This document shows, piece after piece, positions 1-8,347 of a stretch of 64,000 nt of DNA; positions within the stretch are counted from its first letter, which is position 1, and each line of letters begins with the position of its first letter. Under the pieces are notes generated by a model, which was not told where the DNA came from, searched no databases, and saw nothing but the letters and a program-made list of their open reading frames with translations. Both the position numbers and the translations under genes were made by a program. This DNA comes from Euzebya sp051004735 (lineage in GTDB: Bacteria > Actinomycetota > Nitriliruptoria > Euzebyales > Euzebyaceae): the NCBI GenBank assembly GCA_051004735.1, contig JBPCKA010000069.1:1-64000 (forward strand), in the 5' to 3' direction.

Positions 1-730
1 GGCTGACGCCGATCGCGCTCAGGGTCCCCAGGGGGATGCTGCGGCGCGAGTCGCGGAGTTCTCCTGACAGGTTCACGCCGGCCATGATCCCGGTCGTGGC
101 CGGGAAGAAGACCGCGAACACCGCCCAGAAGTCTGTGCCGACGAAGGCGGACTCAGGCGATCCGGCGTAGTCCCCGAACAGCGTGGGGGCGGTGTCCATC
201 GACCCGCCGAACGCGGCCGCGGCAACGGCGACGAGCGATCCGACGCTCAGTGCCAGGATCACGTACTGGACCCGGAAGGCGAAGCTGGCGCTGATCGCCG
301 CGATGGTCAGCATCGCGGCGAAGGTGACCACGTCGACGACCAGTGGCGAATGGGTCGGGAAGACGAACAGCCAACCGCCGCGGAACCCGAAGACGTACAG
401 GGCGATCGCCAGGGTCTGGGAGAGGTACAGGGGCACGCCGATGGCCCCGCCGGCCTCAAGTCCGAGGGAACGGGAGATGATGGCGTAGGCACCACCGCCT
501 CCCAACCGCGTGTTGGTGGCGATGGAGGCGATGGACAGCCCGGTCGCCCCGGTGATCGAATAGGCGAACAGGATGATTCCCATGGCGCCGAGAAGTCCCG
601 CGTTGCCGACGACCCACCCAGTCCGCAGGTACAGGATGACCCCGAGGATCGTCAACAGGGTGGGGACGAACACACCTTCGAAGGTGCCGTAGCGCCGCCG
701 CTCCAGCGCCACTTCCTCGGCGACCGACAT
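1..730 (-). CDS. SLC12-like cation-chloride cotransporter family permease (partial)
   Basis: The reading frame opens at an ATG ending at 730 and is still open at the left edge, giving the first 243 residues. It begins with a short cytosolic stretch followed by a segment containing GTFEGVFVPTLLTILGVILY and LRTGWVVG, and later FFPATTGIMAG-NLSGELRD-SIPLGTLSA. These are signature blocks of the SLC12/APC superfamily, where the second block is the TM6 region. Six or seven membrane segments are visible in the portion present. Family members carry Na/K/Cl or amino acids across the cytoplasmic membrane; the substrate cannot be read here. The C-terminal half is outside the window. A short imperfect hairpin (GCCGCCGG/CCGGTGGC, about 758-777) lies upstream of the start. 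Confidence 0.85.
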   Translation of the reverse strand, partial: MSVAEEVALERRRYGTFEGVFVPTLLTILGVILYLRTGWVVGNAGLLGAMGIILFAYSITGATGLSIASIATNTRLGGGGAYAIISRSLGLEAGGAIGVPLYLSQTLAIALYVFGFRGGWLFVFPTHSPLVVDVVTFAAMLTIAAISASFAFRVQYVILALSVGSLVAVAAAAFGGSMDTAPTLFGDYAGSPESAFVGTDFWAVFAVFFPATTGIMAGVNLSGELRDSRRSIPLGTLSAIGVS

Positions 731-803
731 CGGCTCATCCTAGGTTGACGCGCCGGACGCCGCCGGTCATCCGGTGGCGGGGGGGAGCCGCAGATCGCGC
801 AGC

Positions 804-1006
804 ATGGATCACATGGACGATCTCGGGTTCAGCAACGAGCAGCGGAAGTCCGGTGAGGTGATCATCCGTCGCGACGGGACTCAGGTGACCGTCCTGAGGG
901 GGAAGGCCGCACAGCGCGCTTCGTTGGCCGTGCCGAGCGACGCGACCCCCAACTTGAGATGGCCCGGGTCACCGGAAACTACAAGCGGGGCAACGAACGG
1001 GACTGA
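804..1006 (+). pseudogene. Frameshifted small conserved-looking protein
   Basis: An ATG at 804 opens a frame reading MDHMDDLGFSNEQRKSGEV, then IIRRDGTQVTVLRGKAAQR, up to about 917. After that the in-frame translation turns proline-rich and low-complexity. The -1 frame from 920 instead reads FVGRAERRDPQLEMARVTGN and then YKRGNERD, ending at a TGA at 1004-1006. Joined, the two pieces give a compact charged protein of about 66 residues, so a one-base loss near 918-920 is the simplest explanation. I do not recognise the family. It stands alone between the permease gene and a long stretch without genes, which fits decay. A sequencing error is the alternative. Confidence 0.45.
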
Positions 1007-1799
1007 GTCTGGCGCAGGTACGTGGCTAACCCGCGCGGGGGGGTCGGGTGCGGGGTGGGTCAGATCTGCACCTGTGGTGGGGAACGGGTGACCCGGGGCG
1101 GGGGGCGGCCGTGGGTTGGGTCGGGTGTGGGCTGCTATCAGAGGCCTGGCTGGGTCCAGAGAGCAGCCGTTCTCCTATGGCCTCGGGGGTCTCCCCAATT
1201 GGTCGCGGTCGGGCGCCTCTGGGAGTACGCGTGGCCTCGGTGCCCTCGCGGTCGGCTGGTCGGTCTGCTGCCATCGCCCCGCGGCCGGTTCCCGGCAGGG
1301 TCATGATCTCCAACCGCATGATCGAGCGAGCGGCTTGCTGTGCCCAAGCGCTGGGCAGACCCCCCAGAGTCATCGACTGCTGATGAGCAGCCCGAGCGGC
1401 GCTCCGGTCTGCGCGTCAACGAGATTCGCGAAGATGCTGATCGTTGCGGGCGGTGCCGAGGGCTGCCCTGGGGGCGGTGGCGGCGGAGGGGGCGTGAATC
1501 CGCCCTCGACCGTCTACACGACCGCCCAGACCACTCGTGGTGACTGGATGTTCGTCTCGTGGGTTGCCAGGAACGGTTCGGCGTCAGGGGGTGTGGGTGC
1601 GCCCGTGGCAAGCGCACGCTCGGCGGCATCCCGGTCGAGCAGACCGGCCGGGAGGGCCTGCAGTGGCCGGAAGACGGCACCGCCGCCCGGGAACGTCCAT
1701 AGGTGCGCGAGGAGGTGGTGGCTCAACACGGTCATGGACTCGTAACACGGCCCGATCCGAGGCGGTGAGTCGAGCACGCGAACGCCCTGAGAGCAGCCG
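1007..1799. other. GC-rich stretch with no convincing gene
   Basis: I see no reading frame with family-like sequence over these 793 bases on either strand. The frames are low in complexity and rich in Gly, Pro and Arg. A diverged direct repeat is present: GAGAGCAGCCGTTCTCCTAT (1159-1178, similarity running to 1191) recurs as GAGAGCAGCCGCTATCCGAT (1789-1808, running to 1820). The second copy is the 3' end of the PIN toxin gene, whose last residues read DTEAIG. The first copy reads TPEAIG on the minus strand, so this stretch may hold remains of an older duplicated toxin gene. Confidence 0.4.
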
Positions 1800-2243
1800 C
1801 TATCCGATGGCCTCTGTGTCGGGGTCGGGTACGGGTATGGCCACAACCTCAAGGCCTTGGATCCCCGCAAAGTCGGTGGGGTTGCAGGTGTAGACGGCGA
1901 GGCCGTTGGCGATCGCCACCGCGGCGATCATCGCGTCGTAGCTGCGCGCGGCATCCTTGCGACCCGAGCGTCGTAAGGATGCGGCGACCTGCCCGAAGGC
2001 CCGTGCCGCCGCGATGTCGAAGGGCAGGGGGTCGAAGTCCGCCTCAGCCTGCTGCAGGTGGGCCTGACGGGCTGCACGTTCGGTGTCGGAGGTGGCGACC
2101 AGCGGCCCGACTGAGAGCTCGGCCAGCGTGATCGCGCAGATGAGCGGCTCGGTCGGCAGCACCTCGGGATCGCGGATGCGTGGGAGGAGGATGACGGTGC
2201 TGGTGTCCAGCAGGCCCTGCGGTGTATCGGGTGAGGGTGTCAC
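1800..2243 (-). CDS. VapC-like PIN-domain toxin
   Basis: A 147-aa PIN-domain protein, the toxin half of a type II toxin-antitoxin module; relatives are Mg-dependent RNases. The N-terminal LLDTSTVI carries the first acidic metal ligand. ITLAELSVG supplies the conserved Glu, AARSYDAMIAAVAI the central Asp, and LAVYTCNPTDF the C-terminal Asp of the typical TCNxxDF ending. All four acidic positions appear intact, so the nuclease is probably active if expressed. It starts at a GTG whose last two bases form the antitoxin stop (GTGA overlap), so translation is coupled to the upstream gene. Its RNA target cannot be inferred. Confidence 0.88.
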   Translation of the reverse strand: MTPSPDTPQGLLDTSTVILLPRIRDPEVLPTEPLICAITLAELSVGPLVATSDTERAARQAHLQQAEADFDPLPFDIAAARAFGQVAASLRRSGRKDAARSYDAMIAAVAIANGLAVYTCNPTDFAGIQGLEVVAIPVPDPDTEAIG

Positions 2244-2476
2244 AGGGTGGCGTCGATCACGACGTCGACCTCACGCTGCAGTTGGACCGGATCAACGGTC
2301 GGCAGTTGCCGCCAGCGTTGGAGCAGCACGGCTGCGGTGAGGGCAGGTCGCTGCACTGGTACCAGCTCGGCGACCGGCCGGCCCGACCGGGTCACGGTGA
2401 GACGTTCGCCCCGCTGGACGCGGTCAACGACCTCGCCACCGTGGTTGCGCAGGTCTCGGATCGTTACGTCGCTCAT
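2240..2476 (-). CDS. Phd/YefM-type antitoxin of the PIN toxin
   Basis: A 78-aa protein beginning MSDVTIRDLRNHGGEVVDRV, followed by ERLTVTRSGRPVAELVPV, the typical N-terminal DNA-binding fold of the Phd/YefM family. The C-terminal part from about residue 48 is the presumed toxin-binding tail. It precedes and overlaps the toxin gene by 4 bases, the usual order. The ATG ends at 2476 and GGGAG lies only one base from it, so initiation may be leaderless or use an atypical site. The antitoxin normally masks the toxin and represses the operon through an upstream palindrome, and one is present (2486-2501). Confidence 0.88.
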   Translation of the reverse strand: MSDVTIRDLRNHGGEVVDRVQRGERLTVTRSGRPVAELVPVQRPALTAAVLLQRWRQLPTVDPVQLQREVDVVIDATL

Positions 2477-2485
2477 GCTCCCAAT

Positions 2486-2501
2486 GTATCACGCGTGATA
2501 C
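2486..2501. promoter_or_regulatory. Palindromic operator candidate of the toxin-antitoxin operon
   Basis: GTATCACGCGTGATAC is a perfect 16-bp palindrome lying 10 bases upstream of the antitoxin start codon. Its 3' half on the minus strand (GATACAT) also resembles a -10 element. A repressor bound here would block both RNA polymerase and ribosome access, as expected for autoregulation by a Phd-type antitoxin. The palindrome is seen directly; its function is inferred from position. Confidence 0.6.
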
Positions 2502-2557
2502 TCCGGCTGTGATCAAGGACCGCTGGCGCGCTCCCGACTAGGCTCGCGCCCGACGAG

Positions 2558-3174
2558 ATGGACAACGCCCCCACCCCTGAATTCGGCGGCGTCGTCCGAA
2601 TCGAACAGAACTGGATCGGCGGCAGCTCGTTCAATCCCTGTAGCGCCGATTTCGTCCCGCCCCCACCGGAGTATCTCCAACGCCTCCTTGCAGACCTTGT
2701 CGACTACCTCAATGACGACGTCCACTCCCCGACAGCGAGGGGCGATCCCAGGCCGCAACCGAATGGCTCCGCATGTTCGCCACCGCCACACGTCGAGCAT
2801 GCGCAGACGCGGACAACTACAGCAGCGCCATCGGCCAGATGACAACTGCCTGGCGCGCCAAGGTTGGTCGCGTCCGCACAAACTCAAGCACCGACCTGCT
2901 ACTCGGCGTCCTTCCAGGCGCACCGATCATCACCGTGGAATCGGCCAGCACGCTGATCGGCCGATCGAAGGCGCGGACCACCGACGCCGTCAACACCCTC
3001 GCCGAAGCCGGTGTACTGCGCCAGCGAAACGTCGGCAAGCAACGCTACCGCGTCTTTGAGGCAGCCGATGTGCTCGACCTGTTCACCGGACTGGAACGCG
3101 CCTTGGCCAGCCCAACCGGTAACACCCTGACCCAACCCCCGAACCGGCGAGTGCCGTCACCACCAACGACCTGA
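2558..3174 (+). pseudogene. Fic-family protein remnant lacking the catalytic core
   Basis: The first piece (2558 to about 2730) reads GGVVRIEQNWIGGSSFNPCS and FVPPPPEYLQRLLADLVDYL, the sequence that sits just before the active site in Fic/DOC proteins. The second piece is in another frame and reads AATEWLRMFATATRRA from about 2752, then a winged-helix-like tail (ITVESASTLIGRSKARTTDA; GVLRQRNVGKQRYRVF) to a stop at 3174. The HPFxDGNGR active-site loop that should lie between them is missing, as is the usual N-terminal part. A deletion with a frame change therefore removed AMP-transferase activity. The C-terminal frame alone (ATG 2773) could still be translated, but that would not give a working enzyme. 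Confidence 0.7.
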
Positions 3175-3238
3175 CCCCGGAACGCGGGGCCGCAAAATAC
3201 CGGAATCGAATTTCGGTGACCATTCTGTGACCAGGACC

Positions 3239-3277
3239 CCAAAAAGTCGAAGGCCCTTCCCACTGGGAAGGGCCTTT
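3239..3277 (-). terminator. Intrinsic terminator after tRNA-fMet
   Basis: AAGGCCCTTCCC (3250-3261) pairs perfectly with GGGAAGGGCCTT (3265-3276) around a 3-base loop. On the minus strand the hairpin is followed by CGACTTTTTGG, a T-tract. It lies about 20 bases downstream of the mature 3' end of the tRNA, so it should end the tRNA transcript and any read-through from the upstream UPF0182 gene. Confidence 0.88.
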
Positions 3278-3295
3278 GACCTGCGATTATGAGAG

Positions 3296-3369
3296 TTGCG
3301 AGGGTAGGATTTGAACCTACGACCTCCGGGTTATGAGCCCGGCGAGCTACCGAACTGCTCCACCTCGCA
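3296..3369 (-). tRNA. Initiator tRNA-Met (anticodon CAT)
   Basis: The minus strand folds as a 74-nt cloverleaf. The acceptor TGCGAGG pairs with CCTCGCA, the D-stem is GAGC/GCTC, the anticodon stem is CCGGG/CCCGG around CTCATAA, and the T-arm is GTAGG-TTCAAAT-CCTAC. Three consecutive G:C pairs next to the anticodon loop and the A11:U24 pair are hallmarks of bacterial initiator tRNA. Position 1:72 is a weak U:A pair rather than the classical mismatch. The discriminator is A, and CCA is not encoded. It lies directly after the UPF0182 gene on the same strand. Confidence 0.95.
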
Positions 3370-3413
3370 CCCAGCAATCTAGCGTGGATGACTGCGGCTG
3401 CAAGGGGAATCGG

Positions 3414-6404
3414 TCAGCCCGTGGGTTCGCTGCCGCCATCCTCGGGGGCCGGGCTCTGCGAGGCCGCAGGCTGGGCGTCGGCCGGCGGGGCGCCGACCCG
3501 TTGCTGGATCTCGTCCACCAGATCCTGCGCCATGTCGATCTGTTCCTGATAGGTGCCCAGGTCCCCTTCGGCCAGGGCCTGGTCGGCAGCGGCGAAGGCC
3601 TCGATGGCCTGTTGCACCAGCGATTGCACCTCGGGATCCAGGTCCACGACATCACTTGGGATGGGCGTGGGACCGTCGGCGTCGGGGTCCTCCGGCAGGG
3701 CATCGACGGTGCCGAGCACATCTGGAAGGTCACCGAAGATCGTCTCCAACGACTGCGCCAGGGTGTCCTCGATGACGACGTTGTCGCCATAGACCAGCAC
3801 CACCCGTCGCAATTCGGGAATGTCGAACTGGTCGGCCTTCAGGAACAACGGCAGGGCATAGATCAGCGACTCGCCGACGGGCACCACGATCAGGTTGCCG
3901 AAGATGACACTGGAGCCACGCTGGTTCAGCAGCGTCAACTCGCGGGCGATCGTGGTGTCCTGGTTGATCCGGGCAAAGACCTGCTCGGGGCCGAACACCG
4001 TGCGGTTGGGCGGCATTTCCAGGATCCGGATCTGCCCCAGATCGTCGGGGTCCCCACTGGCGGCCATGTAGGCGCTGAGCACCTCGCGCTCGGCCGGACT
4101 GAAGGGCTGGATCAGGCTGAAGTCCTCGGTTTCATCACCCGGCAGGCGTAATAGCTGATAGGTCGGCGGGAAGTCCCGTTGGTTGCCGGCCTTGCCCTCG
4201 TTGTTGTCGGCGAAGGCACTGTCGACGGGCAGTTCCCAGCGGTCCGAGGCGTTGTAGAACCCATCGGCGCCCTGGATGTGGTAGCGGCGCATCAGCAGCG
4301 CCTGCACCCGGAACATGTCCTCGGGATAGCGGAAGTGCTCCCTGATCCCGTCTGGCACCTGATCGCCCGGGGTCAGGACGCCGGGGAAGGCCCGGTCCCA
4401 TGCCTGGATGATCGGGTCGTCGGGGTCGGTGATGAACAGCTCGACGTTTCCGTCGTAGGCATCCACCACGACCTTGACCGAGTTGCGGATGTAGTTGGCC
4501 TGACCAGTCAGGGCCCGGATGTTGACAATCTGCTCGTCGGGTTGGAAGGACCCGTCGGTCTGCTGGGCCAGGATCGTGCGTCGTTCGGTCACCTGAGTGG
4601 CCGGCCCCAGGTCGATCCGCTCGGAATAGGGGATCATGTCGGTAGTGGTGTAGGCATCCTGGATCCACTTGACCCGCCCCTCCACCACCACCGGATAGGC
4701 GTCGTGGTCCAGCTGCAGGAACGGGGCGATCTGGTCCACGCGCTGCTTGATCCCGCGATTGAACAGGATGCGGGAGTCCGGCTGGATCAACCCCGACAAC
4801 AGGATGTTCGGCTCGGTGTACTTGAGCGCGAACGCGACCCGGTTGATCAGCCTGCCGACGTTGACCCCATCAATCCCGTCATAGGTGTTGAACTGCTGAT
4901 CGGTATCGGTCTCGAAGTCGAACTCAGGCTCCGCCGTGCCCACGATTGAGTAGGGCGGCGGAAACTCGCCGAAGTAGATGCGGGGCTGATCCAACTCCAG
5001 TTCCGGGACCCCGTCGTTGGGGATGTCACGGGCCAGGAACTCGGGTTGGCCGTTGCTGGCCGCCGTCGACACAGTCGAGGAGACGATGCCGTAGCCGTGG
5101 GTGAACGACAGCGCCTGGTTCTGCCACGACGGTTCCTGCAGGTCGTTGATGTTCAGCTCACGAGCCGAGATCATGACCTGCTGTGGCTCACCGCCGATGG
5201 TGTAGCGATCAACGTCGACGTCCTGGAAGTCGTAGTAGGGACGCAACTCCTGCAACTGGTTGTAGGTGTTCTGCAATGTCGCCGGGTCCCACAGGCGGAT
5301 GGCCCCAAGCGTTGCGGCGTTGTCGATGACCTCCGCACGCGTCAGGTCTGTCGCCGCCGGGAACTGCTCGTAGGTGACGTTGCCGCCGTCGCCCGCGAGG
5401 GAATCCTCGGCGGTCTCGATGCCGTAGGCATAGCGCGTGAACTGCAGGTTGCGCTCGATGAAGGGCCGCTCGCGAGGCAGTTCCTGGGGGTTGACCTGAA
5501 GGGCCTGGATCGCGGCGGGATAGGCCCCGCCCAGCACCAGGGCCGCGACAAGCAGGATCCCCACGCCGGCGCTGGGAAGTATCCAGCCGCGGTAGCGGAT
5601 GTTGGCCAGGAACAGGATCACGCAGACACCCGCGATGACCGCCAGCAACTCGAAGGCCCGCAGTTCGGCGTTGACGTCGGTGTAGGACAGGCCGGTGACC
5701 AGGCCCCGTTCGGAGTAGCTCAGCAGGAATCGATCCAGCCAAAACCCCCAGGCACGGACGGCAACCAGACTGGCAAGCAGCACGGACAGGTGGACGTTTG
5801 CGGGTCCGGTGATCTTTTGGCCGGGGGCCTGTGGGCGGATGCCGCCGAAGAGGTAGTGCGCGGCTGCTGACAGCAGGATCGTCACCGCGATCGCGCCGAA
5901 CAGCCACCCGTTGACCATCGTCCAGAACGGCAGGTCGAAGACGAAGAAACCCAGGTCCCGCCCGAAGTGGGGGTCGTTGATGCCGAAGTCGCCGCCGTTG
6001 GCCCACAGCAGATAGACGCGCCACTCCCCGACCAGTGCCGCTCCGGCGATCATTGTCACCACGACCGTCGTGGCGACGATCATGGACCGTGTGTAGGGCT
6101 CCAGTGCCCGCCGGTAACGCTCGACGATCTCCTCGGCCTCCGAGGGAATCCGGAAGTCCGGCCTGAAGCGCCGTGCCACCCACAGGTTGGTGCCCGCCAG
6201 GGCAGCCATCAACAACCCGGACACGACCGCCAAACCGAAGCGGGTGTACAGCAGATCAAAGAATCGATCCGAGAACCCAACTGATCGAAACCACAGGATA
6301 TCGGTGTAGAAGGAGGCCACCCGGGGGCCGACGACGGCGATAAGGACCACCGCGCCGAATCCGACCAGTAGCCAACGTCGGCGCAACTCAGCAAGAACGT
6401 TCAT
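3414..6404 (-). CDS. UPF0182 family integral membrane protein
   Basis: A 996-aa protein with about seven hydrophobic segments in the first 310 residues (for example WLLVGFGAVVLIAVVGPRV near residue 10). A large soluble region follows, predicted to be outside the membrane. Length and architecture match the UPF0182 family, widespread in actinobacteria and cyanobacteria and of unknown function. The last 110 residues are rich in Asp, Gln and Ala and look like a coiled coil (DIDMAQDLVDEIQQRV region) followed by a Pro/Ala tail. The start is the ATG ending at 6404; no frame disruption is visible. The tRNA-fMet gene follows about 45 bases downstream and may share its transcript. Confidence 0.9.
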   Translation of the reverse strand: MNVLAELRRRWLLVGFGAVVLIAVVGPRVASFYTDILWFRSVGFSDRFFDLLYTRFGLAVVSGLLMAALAGTNLWVARRFRPDFRIPSEAEEIVERYRRALEPYTRSMIVATTVVVTMIAGAALVGEWRVYLLWANGGDFGINDPHFGRDLGFFVFDLPFWTMVNGWLFGAIAVTILLSAAAHYLFGGIRPQAPGQKITGPANVHLSVLLASLVAVRAWGFWLDRFLLSYSERGLVTGLSYTDVNAELRAFELLAVIAGVCVILFLANIRYRGWILPSAGVGILLVAALVLGGAYPAAIQALQVNPQELPRERPFIERNLQFTRYAYGIETAEDSLAGDGGNVTYEQFPAATDLTRAEVIDNAATLGAIRLWDPATLQNTYNQLQELRPYYDFQDVDVDRYTIGGEPQQVMISARELNINDLQEPSWQNQALSFTHGYGIVSSTVSTAASNGQPEFLARDIPNDGVPELELDQPRIYFGEFPPPYSIVGTAEPEFDFETDTDQQFNTYDGIDGVNVGRLINRVAFALKYTEPNILLSGLIQPDSRILFNRGIKQRVDQIAPFLQLDHDAYPVVVEGRVKWIQDAYTTTDMIPYSERIDLGPATQVTERRTILAQQTDGSFQPDEQIVNIRALTGQANYIRNSVKVVVDAYDGNVELFITDPDDPIIQAWDRAFPGVLTPGDQVPDGIREHFRYPEDMFRVQALLMRRYHIQGADGFYNASDRWELPVDSAFADNNEGKAGNQRDFPPTYQLLRLPGDETEDFSLIQPFSPAEREVLSAYMAASGDPDDLGQIRILEMPPNRTVFGPEQVFARINQDTTIARELTLLNQRGSSVIFGNLIVVPVGESLIYALPLFLKADQFDIPELRRVVLVYGDNVVIEDTLAQSLETIFGDLPDVLGTVDALPEDPDADGPTPIPSDVVDLDPEVQSLVQQAIEAFAAADQALAEGDLGTYQEQIDMAQDLVDEIQQRVGAPPADAQPAASQSPAPEDGGSEPTG

Positions 6405-6476
6405 CGTCGACCGCCCAACCTAACGCGTCGCGCTGGACACGCCGCCCTCAGGCCGCCGCTCACACAATGCGAGTTC

Positions 6477-7109
6477 CTACTCCGCTGCGTCGGCAGCGTC
6501 CTGGTCCACGTCTGGATCCGACTCTTCGTCCAGGTCCAGCCGACTGTCTTCGGGCGGTGAGACCAGAACGGAGTTGGTCTCGTCGGTCTCTGCCGACTCC
6601 ACCGCGTCATCATCGATCTCGATCAACGCCAGGTCGACGCTTTCACGTACCTGACGCAGGCGATCGGCCAGATCGGTCCGACGCTGGTCCAGCACATCGA
6701 TCTGCTGTTGGGTCGCGGCTGCCTGTTCACGCAACTGCTCGACCTCCCGCTCGGCTGCGGCCACCGTGGCCGCACGTGCCTCGTCGGCTTCCGTCTGTGC
6801 CCGCTGCCGGATCTCATCGCCGACAGACTGCGCCGCCTCAAGAATCCGTTGCGTCTCCGCACCGATGGCCGCGAAGGGGGACTCCGCAATGACGGGGTCC
6901 TCGGCCACTGCCGGCTCGGCTTCGGGTTCGGGGACAGCCTTCTTGGGGACGTCCTCAACCGGGGCGGCCGTACCGGGAGCGCCCCCCTCGGCCAGCAGTT
7001 GGGAGAACGCTTCCGCCACCTCGTCCAGGAACGCGTGAACCTCGTCACGGTCATACCCCCGGAGCGAGACGAGGAACTCTCGGGATTGGATCTCCTCTGG
7101 AGTCAACAC
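6477..7109 (-). CDS. DivIVA-domain protein
   Basis: A 210-aa protein starting at a GTG with LTPEEIQSREFLVSLRGYDR and then DEVHAFLDEVAEAFSQLL, the N-terminal membrane-curvature-binding domain of DivIVA/Wag31. An acidic Pro/Ala-rich linker (about 45-85) precedes a long coiled coil (about 95-175, EADEARAATVAAAEREVEQL). The tail is strongly acidic and ends DAADAAE. Family members sit at cell poles and septa and organise wall growth in actinobacteria. It is short of the typical 260-400 residues of Wag31, so it may be a second, specialised DivIVA-like protein rather than the main polar organiser. It lies between the lipoprotein and UPF0182 genes on the same strand. Confidence 0.85.
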   Translation of the reverse strand: MLTPEEIQSREFLVSLRGYDRDEVHAFLDEVAEAFSQLLAEGGAPGTAAPVEDVPKKAVPEPEAEPAVAEDPVIAESPFAAIGAETQRILEAAQSVGDEIRQRAQTEADEARAATVAAAEREVEQLREQAAATQQQIDVLDQRRTDLADRLRQVRESVDLALIEIDDDAVESAETDETNSVLVSPPEDSRLDLDEESDPDVDQDAADAAE

Positions 7110-7186
7110 TCGCCTACCCTTTCAAACGTGGTCATGTTCGCGGCAGTCTATGCCCACCACCGCCACCTCCGGGGGTCCATCCGCAG

Positions 7187-8326
7187 TTAGTCCCCAAGAC
7201 CCAGACCCAGGGGATCAGGAATCGCGTCCAGCACGTCCTGCAGGATCGATTGAACAGGGCCGGGACCCTCGGATGGTGGTGGTGGTGGCGGGGGGACCGT
7301 CGGATCAGGGTCCGGCGCGGGCTGCCCCACTGGGTCAGGGGCCGGTGGGGTGATCACAGGGCCACCGGTCGGGGCAGCGGGTGCGGAGGCCGGGGCGGGT
7401 GGCGTGGTGACCGTGGCGGCCTCCGCCACCTCCCGTTGTGCCACGGCACGGTCCACGATCCCGGCGAAATCAATCCCGTTCACGCCCAGGGTCAGGAACA
7501 CCAGCCCCCAGCGTGCACCCTCGCTCCTCAGCGTCCGAATGGTGGCGACGGCCGCGCTCAGGTCGCGGCCCGACGCGTCAGCCGCCGCTCGGGCGAGGAA
7601 CAATCCCACCAGGGCATCGGCGGGGGGGCCGAAGCGTCCGTCCGGTGCCACGATGGGAGCTGCCTGGCTCAAGGCTGCGACGTCCGGTTCGGCGACGGAC
7701 ACAAATGAGGTGTAGAAGCCCGGTGGCTGCGGTTCGGCGCCGTAGGTGTTATCGATGGCGTTGACCAGGTTCTTCACTTGACCGTCAAAGGCAATGGCAT
7801 CGGGGATCTGTAATTGGTCGAACAGATCCTCGGCGGCATAGGACAGCGGCTCGTCGGTGCCGTCCAGACGCCGGCTGGACAGGTCCAACTGCCTTAGCGC
7901 GTTGACGCGCTGTGCCTCCGCGGGCCGCCGTACCTCGGTCCCACCGCGGTACACCGCCAACCGTGGCGCGACACCGGTCTGCACCCGGTAGGCGCCACTG
8001 CCGCTGATGGTGCTCTGCATCAACTCGACCACCGCCCCGGTGCCCTCCACCAGCACATCCCCAACCGCCAACGCGACGCCGTCAGCAATGATTCTGCCCT
8101 CAGTCCCGCGACGAAGGGTGATGCTCGCTGCGGCGATCTGAACCGAGGCGTCAGTCACCGCCCGGATCTCATCGCCAGGCCCGACCCGCGCGACGTCAAC
8201 CCAGGAACGGCCGTCCAGGCGTTGGACCTGTCCCGCGGTCACCTGCCCTGCCCGCCCGGCGCCACCTCCTACGCACGCCGAGGCCAGAAGGGCGACGGCA
8301 AGCCAGAGGCTGAGGAAGGACCGCAT
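7187..8326 (-). CDS. Putative lipoprotein with FecR-like domain
   Basis: A 379-aa protein with a lipoprotein signal: a hydrophobic stretch ending LLASAC places the lipidated Cys at position 18. Residues 30-130 contain DGRSWVDVARVGPGDEIRAV and a Gly/Val-rich beta pattern resembling FecR-type periplasmic sensor domains. The middle (about 130-300) has no motif I can name. The tail is proline-rich (PDPDPTVPPPPPPP) and ends with the hydrophobic LDAIPDPLGLGLGD. It is probably anchored on the outer face of the cytoplasmic membrane. The gene lies 21 bases after the large histidine kinase, suggesting co-transcription and a possible sensory partnership. That functional link is inference. Confidence 0.65.
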   Translation of the reverse strand: MRSFLSLWLAVALLASACVGGGAGRAGQVTAGQVQRLDGRSWVDVARVGPGDEIRAVTDASVQIAAASITLRRGTEGRIIADGVALAVGDVLVEGTGAVVELMQSTISGSGAYRVQTGVAPRLAVYRGGTEVRRPAEAQRVNALRQLDLSSRRLDGTDEPLSYAAEDLFDQLQIPDAIAFDGQVKNLVNAIDNTYGAEPQPPGFYTSFVSVAEPDVAALSQAAPIVAPDGRFGPPADALVGLFLARAAADASGRDLSAAVATIRTLRSEGARWGLVFLTLGVNGIDFAGIVDRAVAQREVAEAATVTTPPAPASAPAAPTGGPVITPPAPDPVGQPAPDPDPTVPPPPPPPSEGPGPVQSILQDVLDAIPDPLGLGLGD

Positions 8327-8347
8327 GAGCCCAGTGTGCCACTGTGA

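Noticed and set aside
1007..1799. RNase P RNA or tmRNA in the long gap
   Set aside because: None of their conserved core sequences is visible; the stretch is low-complexity GC-rich DNA.
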